Shown in pieces: positions 1 to 9,000 of a stretch of DNA of 64,000 nt. The position numbers and the translations under genes were made by a program. The stretch is from assembly GCF_027887165.1 (NCBI RefSeq), contig NC_077232.1, positions 8,599,800-8,663,799 of the forward strand, in the 5' to 3' direction. The notes below the pieces were generated by a model, which had not been told where the DNA came from, ran no database searches, and worked only from the letters and a program-made list of their open reading frames with translations. This stretch comes from Monodelphis domestica. Taxonomy: Eukaryota > Chordata > Mammalia > Didelphimorphia > Didelphidae. Within the stretch, counting starts at the first letter, position 1. Every line of letters starts with the position of its first letter.

Positions 1-420
1 GGAAGGAAGGGAGGAAGGAAGGAAGGAAGGAAGGAAGGAAGGAAGGAAGGAAGGAAGGAAGGAAGGAAGGAAGGAAGGAGGGAGAGAAGGAAGGAAGGAA
101 GGAGAGAAGGAAGGAAGGAAGGAAGGAAGGAAGGAAGGAAGGAAGGAAGGAAGGAAGGAAGGAAGGAAGGAAGGAAGGAAGGGAGGGAGGGAGGGAGGGA
201 GGGAGGAAGGAAGGAAGGAAGGAAGGAAGGAAGGAAGGAAGGAAGGAAGGAAGGAAGGGAGGGAGGGAGGGAGGGAGGGAGGGAGGAAGGAAGGGAGGGA
301 AGGAGGAAGGAAGGAAGGAAGGAAGGAAGGAGGGAGAGAAGGAAGGAAGAAAGGAGGGAGGGAGGGGAGAAGAAGGAAGGACGGGAGGAAGGAAGGAAGG
401 AGGGAGGGAAGGAAAGAAAG
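1..420 (+). repeat. (GGAA)n microsatellite
   Basis: Near-pure GGAA array with GGGA and GAGA variants, continuing off the left edge of the window. Purine-rich on the plus strand. Tandem GGAA cores are ETS-factor binding sites by established knowledge; no function is shown here. Positions 421-837 hold nothing I recognise. Confidence 0.97.
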
Positions 421-838
421 AATAAACAAATAAAATAATGATTCCTTCTACTCTGTAGCAAGAGGGGGGCAAAGGATGCCAAGAAACATGAGTTTTAGGC
501 CAGCAACATTGACTTAGTTGTTGATACTCTAGGTTTGAGAGCCTGGTCTAATGGCCAATGAGAAGTCATGCTGGTGGAGTCCCGTATCTCACTGATGGAG
601 ATTTTGCACTATAAGTGAAATGAGGAGGAAAAGGGAAGTCACAGAAAAGGAAAGAGATGACTTACAGGTTCTGTGGGAGGAGGCAGAGAAGGGAGTTGGG
701 AGGACTCCTTCCATCATTAGAAAGCAGCAAGAAACATCAGTACATGACACATTTGATCACCAGGAAATTCCCTTTACCAAGGCAAGTCAGTGTACTCCTG
801 TCTAGGACTTAGACTTTTTTTTAACTTTTGTTTTTTTA

Positions 839-978
839 GGGGGCTGCTGGGTGGCTCAGTGGATGGAGAGTCAAGGGTTCAAAAGTGACCTCAGACACTT
901 CCAAGCTGTGTGACCCTGGGCAAGTCACTTAACTCCCATAGTCTGGATTCTAAGACAGAAGGGAAGGGTTTGAACCAT
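839..978 (+). mobile_element. tRNA-derived marsupial SINE
   Basis: Starts with GGGGGCTGCTGGGTGGCTCA and contains an A-box-like TGGCTCAGTGG, a diverged B-box region and the shared GTGACCCTGGGCAAGTCAC segment. The 3' part (CTAAGACAGAAGGGAAGGGTTT) is the usual tail of this family. Confidence 0.8.
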
Positions 979-1260
979 TGGAGTCTGATGCAGATCACAA
1001 GCTACTCTCTTTCACATTCATTTATTTACCAGTTTTATTTGGTTTTATCTGAGTCTTCTCTTACAACAGTGACTGATCTGGAAGCAGAATAATACATGGA
1101 TAACCCAGATCAAACAGCTCACCATCTCTGAGAAGGGGAAGAGAAGGGAGGGACGGAGATAATTTAGATCTTATAATTTTGGAAAAGTATGTGGAAAATT
1201 GTTATTATGTGCAATTGGGAAAAGAAAATCTCTCTGAATTAAAAAGAAAGAAAGAAAGAC
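979..1260 (+). mobile_element. L1-like LINE 3' end, 5'-truncated
   Basis: Reads like the 3' untranslated end of marsupial L1-type LINEs as I remember them: GGAGTCTGATGCAGATC, later a GAGAAGGGGAAGAGAAGGGA run, GATAATTTAGATCTTATAA, then an A-rich end (AAAAAGAAAGAAAG). The family call is from memory. Positions 1261-1880 hold no gene or repeat I recognise. Confidence 0.45.
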
Positions 1261-1884
1261 TCCAGCAAGAGCTCCTGGGCAGACTCTCATCCGTGAGGCT
1301 TCGGATAAATGTCTTTATTTGGTGAATTTTGGGGAGTATAAAAACCTCTGACATTCAACCCGTCCCAACTTGGAAGACGTTTACTGTAACACAATCGTTC
1401 CGTTGAAGCCATTTCCAAGTTGGACCTTTAAAATTTGAGAAAAATTTGAAATGTTTGACGTGGCCCTGGACAAACCCAGCCCTAAGTCTGGTCCCAATTA
1501 AGTTTATTTCCTTGTTTTGACTTGAAGTAAGATTAAAGGGAAAAAGTCTGCTCACTGGTGCGGTCCAGCCCTCTGGATGCTCAGTCGCCCGGCTGCCCCT
1601 AGTAATTGGTAATAATGGCTCTCCTCTGCCCCTTTAGCCCTGGGGGCTGGCACGGGGTGGGGGGCGGCACTCAGTCAGTGCTGGCTGACCCCCTGACCAG
1701 AGGGCAGAGGGGAGAAAAAAAGCCACGGAAGACCTCCCAATGCCAAACAGACGAGTCTATGGTGGATCCTGGTGGCCCCAGGGTGAGTGGTGGCCCAGGT
1801 AGACTTTTGACAGAGAGGGAGGGCATGAGATGGGCATCCCTGGAAAGTGAGCTAAGGGCAAGGACTGTTTCTGCCTTTCTATGT

Positions 1885-2016
1885 ATCTCAGCTACTTCCT
1901 AGCTGTGTGATCCTAAACCAGTCACTTTACCCTGTTTGCCTCAGTTTCCTTGTCTGTAAAATGGTCTGGAGAAGGAAATGTCAAACCTCTGCAGTGTCTT
2001 TGTCTAGAAAACCCCA
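1885..2016 (+). mobile_element. MAR/MIR-type core SINE
   Basis: Contains TAGCTGTGTGATCCTAAACC, then TGCCTCAGTTTCCTTGTCTG, TGGTCTGGAGAAGGAAATG and a CTTTGTCTAGAAAACCCCAAA end. This is the characteristic order of the marsupial core-SINE 3' half. Confidence 0.7.
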
Positions 2017-2020
2017 AAAT

Positions 2021-2209
2021 GGGGGCAGCCAGGAGGCTCAGGGATGGAGAGTCAGGCCCAGAGATGGGAGGTCCTGGGTTCAAATCTGGCCTCAGACTCA
2101 GTGACCCTGGGCAAGTCACTTCACTTCCATGGCCCGGCCCTTACTGCTCTTCTGCCTTAGTGTTGTCACTGAGAGAGAAAGTAAAGATTTTTTTTTAAAA
2201 AGGAAAGAA
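2021..2209 (+). mobile_element. tRNA-derived marsupial SINE
   Basis: Near full-length copy: GGGGGCAGCCAGGAGGCTCA head, GAGATGGGAGGTCCTGGGTT middle, GTGACCCTGGGCAAGTCACT, then a T/A-rich tail. It directly abuts the core SINE to its left. Confidence 0.85.
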
Positions 2210-2275
2210 ATTAAAAACCAGAAAAAAATCACTCAATAAATAAGAGCTCCCTTCCTGTCACAGGTTCAAGAAGTT

Positions 2276-2350
2276 CCCATTCATTCATTCATGTATTTAT
2301 TTTAATTAATTAATTATTTTATTACTTTTATTCATTCACTCATTCATTAA
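2276..2350. repeat. ATTC/TTAA low-complexity tract
   Basis: Runs of CATTCATTCATT and TAATTAATTAAT between SINE copies. Confidence 0.8.
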
Positions 2351-2352
2351 AT

Positions 2353-2535
2353 CCTCACTTTCTAGCTTAGAGTCAATATCTGGATTGGTTCCAAGGCAGA
2401 AGAGCAGGAAGGGCTAGGCCATGGGGGTCAAGTGACTTGCCCAGGGTCACACCTATAGCTGAAAGTGTCCGAGGTAGGATCGGAACCCAGGACTGAGTAA
2501 GGCCTGGCTCTTTAATACACTAAGCACCTGACTGA
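2353..2535 (-). mobile_element. tRNA-derived marsupial SINE (inverted)
   Basis: Reverse-complement copy: CAAGGCAGAAGAGCAGGAAG, GTCAAGTGACTTGCCCAGGG, AACCCAGGACTGAGTAAGGC. Confidence 0.8.
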
Positions 2536-2566
2536 GCCCAAAGTTGAAGTTTTCTTTTCTTTTTTT

Positions 2567-2742
2567 TAACCCTCACCTTTTGTCTTGGCTCCAAGGCAGA
2601 AGAGTGGTAAGGGCTAGGCCATGGGGGTCAAGTGACTTGCCCAGGGTCACACAGCCAGGAAGTGTCTGAGGGCAGATTTGAACCCAGGACCTCCCATCTC
2701 TAGGCCTGGCTGTCAATCCACTGAGCCACCCAGCTGCCCCAT
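2567..2742 (-). mobile_element. tRNA-derived marsupial SINE (inverted)
   Basis: Clean reverse-complement copy ending in CACTGAGCCACCCAGCTGCC, the reverse complement of the family head. Little diverged from the copy at 2353-2535. Confidence 0.9.
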
Positions 2743-2744
2743 GA

Positions 2745-2850
2745 AGTTTTCTTGACAAAGAGACAGGAATGGTTTGCCATTTCCTGCTCCGGCCCATCCT
2801 ACAGATGAGGAAACAGAGGCTCCCACAGGACCACAAGTTCACAGATCCCA
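2745..2850 (-). mobile_element. MAR/MIR-type core SINE fragment
   Basis: ATGGTTTGCCATTTCCTGCT and CAGATGAGGAAACAGAGGCT are core-SINE segments in inverted orientation. Positions 2850-3639 show nothing further that I can name. Confidence 0.65.
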
Positions 2851-3639
2851 GGACTGGGGTCAGAGGTCATGGAGGACTCCCCTGAGGTTGCTGTGAAGCC
2901 TTTGCTGGCCTTCTCACTCTGCCCTCCATTTAGTTTATTTCTAATTTAATTCTCATTTGACATTCATAATCGACGGATTAATTTGGGAGATTAACAACAA
3001 GGATGCACAGAGGGCCTGCCTGGGTCCCTTCTAGCTGAGGGAGGGGCTGGGGAAGGGTCTAGAAAGTCAGGAGAGCTCCAGTCAGGAAGCCCTGGGTTCA
3101 AATCTCACCCTTGACCTCGGTGGGTCATGTGACCCCTGGCAAGGCAGCAGGCAGTCGTGCCCCTCCCCCCAGGGGCACTGTGAGGCCGCAGTGAGCTCCC
3201 CTCTCTCGTCCCAGCCTCAGTTTCCCTCTGGGTCCTGAGGGACTGTAGCTGCCCTCTGCAGCTGGGCTGAGGCTCTTCCTCCCCCAGAGGCAGGAAGGAG
3301 GGGGGAGGGGAGGGGGTCAAGGGGTGAGCCCCGCCCCCAGGGCCAGGCCTGAGCTTGCAGCTGCAGCTCCAGGCCCTTTCTGGGTTTGTGCCTGCTGCAC
3401 AGGCCAGGCCCCCTCGGACCCGGACTCAGGCCCATTTCACAGATGAGGACCCGGAGGCCCAGCGAGGCGAAGTAGCTCCCGCACTGCTATCCCTAGTAAG
3501 CCACAGAGCCTGCTCACTGCCCAGCGCGGCCCAGGCCTCAGCGGTGCATTGAGAGGGGCAGAAATGCTGGGCGCCCCCACAGGGCTCTGCAAGGGCGTCC
3601 CCCCAGGGCCTGTGCCTGCGTGGGGAGGGCCCTAAGGCT

Positions 3640-4480
3640 AGAAGGGGGGGGCAGCTTAGGGGGCAGCTGGGGCCCGAGGGTCTAGAAGGGGGGGCGGCTT
3701 GGGCGGGAGGGCCTGGAAGGGGGGGCGGCTTGGGCGGGAGGGCCTGGAAGGGGGGGTGACTTGGGCCGGAGGGCCTGGAAGGGGGGGGTGACTTGGGCCG
3801 GAGGGTCTAGAAGGGGGGGTGGCTTGGGCCGGAGGGCCTGGAAGGGGGGGGGTGACTTGGGCCGGAGGGTCTAGAAGGGGGGTGGCTTGGGCCGGAGGGC
3901 CTGGAAGGGGGGGGTGACTTGGGCCGGAGGGTCTAGAAGGGGGGGTGGCTTGGGCCGGAGGGTCTAGAAGGGGGGGTGGCTTGGGCCGGAGGGCCTGGAA
4001 GGGGGGGGTGACTTGGGCCGGAGGGTCTAGAAGGGGGGGTGGCTTGGGCCGGAGGGTCTAGAAGGGGGGGGCGCTTGGGCCGGAGGGTCTAGAAGGGGGG
4101 GTGGCTTGGGCCGGAGGGCCTGGAAGGGGGGCGTGGCTTGGGCCGGAGGGCCTGGAAGTGGGGGTGACTTGGGCCGGAGGGTCTAGAAGGGGGGGTGGCT
4201 TGGGCCGGAGGGCCTGGAAGTGGGGGTGACTTGGGCCGGAGGGTCTAGAAGGGGGGGCGGCTTGGGCGGGAGGGCCTGGAAGGGGGGGCGGCTTGGGCGG
4301 GAGGGCCTGGAAGGGGGGGTGACTTGGGCTGGAGGGTCTAGAAGGGGGGGTGGCTTGGGCCGGAGGGTCTAGAAGGGGGGGTGGCTTGGGCCGGAGGGTC
4401 TAGAAGGGGGGGTGGCTTGGGCCGGAGGGCCTAGAAGGGGGGGTGACTTGGGCCGGAGGGCCTGGAGTGGGCAGCCGGCC
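3640..4480 (+). repeat. G-rich ~31-bp minisatellite
   Basis: About 25 tandem copies of a unit near 31 bp, of the form GGGCCGGAGGGTCTAGAAGG followed by GGGGGTGGCTT. Alternating variants read GTCTAGAA or GCCTGGAA, and GGCTT or GACTT. Every unit carries a run of 6-8 G on the plus strand. It lies about 1.5 kb upstream of the MAJIN promoter island. Positions 4481-5200 are GC-rich and carry no gene I recognise. Confidence 0.95.
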
Positions 4481-5207
4481 TGGAAGGCCTGGCCAGAGCC
4501 CTCCTCTAACCCGGGCGGTCAAGCCTGACTATCCCAGCACATGGAGCTTAGAACACTGAGGCTGGAAGTGACCTCTGAGGCATCCGGTCTGGCCCTGGGT
4601 TCGAGGCTCCGTGTCTAGACTATTTTGCTCCCCTCGGGTCACCCTGATGGTTCTCCTTTGAATCTGGGGCATTTCCTGCTTTTAAAGCCCTCCTTCTGAG
4701 AAGGCCCGAGAGGGAGCGCAAAGGCCTCTGGGCTTGCCCCCACGGCCGGGACTCCGTCTCCCCTCCGTGAGGCCCCCCAGCCGGATCCGCGATGGCCGCA
4801 CAGGCACGGAGGGGACGCCCGCGGCCCCGACATTTTACACACCAGCAGTCTGACGGCCGGACTTCGGACGGGAACGTGCCCAGGCCCCACCGGGAGCGAG
4901 TGTGTCCCATCACACACTTCCTGTTCTCGCTGTGGGGCCGACGGGCCGCAGAGCCTCCGTCCGTGTCCTGGTCCGGACAACGGGAATGGGGAGAGCCTGC
5001 CCCTCTCGAGGCTCGAATGAGGCCGTGCCTGAGCCCTGGGCAGACCTTCTCGGGCCCTCTCTGGGCTCTCAGGTTGGGGGTCTGCGGGGCGCCCTCACGC
5101 CCCTCACAGACCCCTTGTAGCTCGGAGAGCCTGGACCGTGCTAGAGGCAAGTGAATGATGATAGTCAACATTTATGTTTGAAAAGCCCCGACTTCTTCTG
5201 GGGGGCC

Positions 5208-5391
5208 TCGGAGCACCAGGCCTGGCATTGCAAGACTCGGCTTTCTGAGTCCAAGGCCAGCCTCAGACCCTTCCTCCCGGGTGACCCTGGACAAGTCACT
5301 TACCCCCGTGGCCCAGCCCTTGCGTCTTCTGCCTCAGAACCAATAAATATTATAGTGTTGATTCGAAGTTAGAAGGGAGGGTCAAAAAAAA
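5208..5391 (+). mobile_element. tRNA-derived marsupial SINE
   Basis: Diverged copy with GTGACCCTGGACAAGTCACT and CAGAACCAATAAATATTATA, ending in a run of A at 5384-5392. The tail abuts the GC-rich promoter region of MAJIN. Confidence 0.75.
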
Positions 5392-6039
5392 AGATGGCGG
5401 CAGCCCCCCGGGGGACCCCCTTCCTCCTCCTTTTCTCCCCCCCTTAGCTCCCCCCTGGGCCCCACCACGGCCACGGCCATCCCCTGGGCCCGAGCTGGAC
5501 GCTCGTTCTGGGCCACGGCGCCTCGCCTCTCCCTGGGGGTCCGGCTGTCTTGGGCACCCCAGGGGCTCTCTATTGCCTCCCGGGGGCTCCCCGGCAGCCG
5601 CTGGCCTCAGAGCCTGGCAGCCAGCCGTCACCACCGCCGGGCCGACAGCCAGAGGCCCAGGGCCGCCGCCTTCTCCCCCCCTTGGGCCCCCGGCCTGAGC
5701 CCCCCCCCCCCCCCGGGCCAGCGTCTCAGAGCAGAGCCGGCAGCGCCATCGTGGCGCCCACCGAGGCCGGGCCGGGGCGTTGGGGCTCCATCGGGGCGTT
5801 CCCCGGGTGGAGCCGCGGCCCAGAAGCCATCAAGTGGCCGCTGGCCGCGGGCGCTTTCCCTGCCCCACCCCCGACGCTCCCAAGGGCCAGGCTGGCCCTC
5901 GTCTCCCGGGGGCCCCTGGGCCTCGGTTTCCCTCTGGGATGGGGCGCTTCGGCTCTCACGGCCGGGACGCCCCGGGGCCCAGCCTGGGGGCGCAGGAGGG
6001 AGCTCAGCCCCCCTTGGTCTCCGTAGGCTGGCCGCAGCC
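5391..6039 (+). promoter_or_regulatory. CpG-rich putative MAJIN promoter / 5' UTR
   Basis: Very GC- and CpG-rich stretch immediately upstream of the MAJIN start codon. It begins with AAGATGGCGGC at 5391-5401, a perfect YY1-type initiator motif. A CCGTAG at 6021-6026 followed by GCTGGCCGCAGCC could be the acceptor of a spliced 5' UTR, but I see no convincing upstream donor. The transcription start is not determined. Confidence 0.5.
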
Positions 6040-9000
6040 ATGAGTCTCAAAGACTTCACCTACCCCGTCCCGGAGACGAGGTTTCTCCACGCTGGCACCA
6101 ACGTGTACAAGTTCAAGATCAGATACGGCAGCAGCATCAGGCGAGTCGGGGGCCCCGGGGAGAGGAGGGAGATTTGGGGGGACAAGCCTGGAGCCCCAGA
6201 ATGGCAGTCTGAGAGCCGAGAATTCCCGCTAGACGCCACAGGACGTGCCGGGGAACCCGGGTTCCAATCCTGCCTCTCCAGCAGCCGCGCGGAGTTCCAG
6301 AAATGTTAGGGAGCTTCCAAGCCCCCAAAGCTTCATTCCTTGTGGTTCCGTTGCGGCCATTCTTTGGGACCTCATTCGGGAGGTTCTGGCAGGGAGGCTG
6401 CAGTGGTGGGCCACTTCCTTCTCCAGCTCATTTGACAGATGGGGAAACTGAGGCTAACAGGGTGAAGTGACTTGCCCGGGGTCATACAAGTAGCTCTCTG
6501 GGGCTGGATTTGAACTCGGGGCTTTCCGACTCTCGGCTTGGTGCTCTGTCCGCAGCACCGCCCAGTCGCTTAGTGCGTCCTTCTGTCCTGCCGTTCCAGC
6601 TTGCTCCCTTCCCAGAGCGGTTCTGGGAGTGGGCAGCTGCCCCAGCACGGTGTGAGCGTCCCTTCCCTCCCACAAGCCCTCCGACACCGTCTCCTCGTCC
6701 CCCTTGATCGCGTCTTCCTTGGCCGGAGCGAGTCTCTCCCCGGGCCCTTCCGGCTCCTTGACTGCCTTTTTCTCTTCCAGGGGGGAGGAGATAGCGGATA
6801 AGAAAGTCGTCAGCCTGGAGCTGGAGGTAGGCCTGCTGCCTTTCAGGGAGAGAGGGGAGGCGGGGAGGCCGGCCTCGCTCGCTCTGGAAAAGGCCCGGCT
6901 TGGGCGCGTTCCCCGTTTTCCTGGTGCCTTTATACCTTCCTCGTTCCCTCGGGTGGGGAAGCCCTTTGGTTTGTGCCCGCGGTCAGGGGGCCTCGTGGGG
7001 GGCCGGCAGGAAGACCCGCTTCCGAAGGGGGGAGCCTCCCACGGCTCTGGCCACCTTCCCTGGCTCGGCCCCCGCCTGGGGCCTGACCATCCGGGACACC
7101 CAACGGACCTCCGCAGCCCAGGCAGCCGCCCTTCCCTTTCCTCGGACTCCCCCGTCCCTCCCTGTGCGGTGGCCCGGCTCGTCCCGCACTGGGCGGCCCT
7201 GCAGACGCCCGCCCGCGCGGAGGGTCCCACGAGGGCCCCAGCGGAGCGGAAGCAACAAAGGGGGAACCCCGAAGAGGCGCCTCCGATAAAGCGGGCGCTT
7301 CTCCCCCTTCCAGGACTCCATTCGGGCCGTCCTGGGGAACCTGGACCACCTGCAGCCCTTCACCACGGAGCACTTCATCATATTCCCGTGTATCCTTCCT
7401 TCCGGGGGGTCCGCAGAGAAGATGGCGGCCCAGACGGCCGTCGGGGGGACGTGGAGGAGCCCGAAGGGCCGGGGGGTGCCTGCTCAGACCCCCGAGAGCC
7501 GCCGCCTATTCTGGGGGCCCTATTTGGGGAAAAGGGGCCGACGCGGGTTCAAGGTGTCGCCGCTTGTGAGCGGCCGCGCGGCCGGGCCCAGGCTGGCGGG
7601 TCACCGCCGGGGTTCCTCCTTCTAAGTCCGTGTCTGAGACGTCGCAGAGCAGCAAAGGCCAGGGACGAGCTGGGTCTGTTTGGGTGGGGGTGGGGGGGCT
7701 GCCGACTCCCCGGCGAGCTCCTTAGCCCTCCCTGAGCAGATAAGAGCAAATGGGAGCGGGTGTCCCACCTGAGATTCAAGCACGGGGCGGCTCTGCTGGA
7801 CCCCTACCCCTTCGTGTGCACCCTCTACGTGGAGATGAAGTGGGTGCCCGCTGGTGAGTGCGAGGGAAGAGGATGGGGAGACCGAGGCTCAAGTGAGGTG
7901 CCCCGAGGACCCCCGGGAGAGCGGCACCCGCTCCAAAACGAGGTGCCCCGAGGACCCCCGGGAGAGCGGCACCCACTCAAGTGAGGTGCCCCGAGGACCC
8001 CCGGGAGAGCGGCACCCGCTCCAAAATGAGGTGCCCCGAGGACCCCCGGGAGAGCGGCACCCGCTCCAAAATGAGGTGCCCCGAGGACCCCCGGGAGAGC
8101 GGCACCCGCTCCAAAACGAGGTGCCCCAAGGACCCCCGGGAGAGCGGCACCCGCTCCAAAATGAGGTGCCCTGGGTCCACTACCTGCTGGATCTGAGCAG
8201 CGGGTGGGACCACAGGATGGCTCAGTCTCCTGAAGGATCAAGGACCAGCCCAGGCTCCTGGGTCCTAGTTCTCCTACCTACATGCTGGGCAAGTTAGTCT
8301 CTCTCTGGGCCTCAGTTTCCCCTTTCTTAGTGTCAGTTCTAAGACAAAGGAGTAGCAAGGGCCAGGCAGTTGGGGATGAGTGACTTGCCCAGGGTCACCT
8401 CGCCAGGATGTGTCTGAGGCCAGGTTTGAAGCCTCTCCTCTCCCATCTCCAGGCCTGGTGCTCTGCTCCCTGCCTGTCACCTCAGTTTCCCTTTCTGTAA
8501 GGCGAGAGGATCGCACTAGGTAGTTCCCAAGATCGCACCCAGTTCTGGGCTGTGAGCCTCGGGTTCCTTTCACAAAACGGGGCTGGCCACCCCTACCCTC
8601 GTTGAAGGGAGGCGCGGAGGGGTAGGTTCTCTCCGTGGCCTTCCCAGGTCGAAGGTTCGCCCTTATTTTCTCCAGTTTGGGGTGAGGGAGTGAATCAGAA
8701 CTTTTCCGGGTTTCATTCAATTCGATTTGATAAGCATTTATTAAGCTCCTTTTGCTGTTCCCCAGTCAAGCCTGACTTCTCGATCCCATCTGGGGTTTTC
8801 CGGGCAAAGACCCTGGAGAGGTTTGGGCCATTTCCTTCTCCAGCTCATTTTACAGAGGAGGAAACTGAGGCCAACAGGGCAAGTGACTTGTCCAGGGTCA
8901 CCCAGCTAGTAAGTGTCTGAGGCCAGATTAGATTAGGAAGAGGAGTCTTCCTGACTGCTGGCCAGCACGGGCCCCCTCGCTGCCCTTTACTAAGCTCTGC

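Noticed and set aside
1-5390. BATF2, expected upstream of MAJIN
   Set aside because: No bZIP-coding frame was seen; the stretch is repeats and minisatellite.
7895-8172. Regular spaced repeats resembling a CRISPR-like array
   Set aside because: Units are contiguous with no unique spacers; a vertebrate minisatellite. The same holds for 22005-22545, 53155-53470 and 55052-55235.
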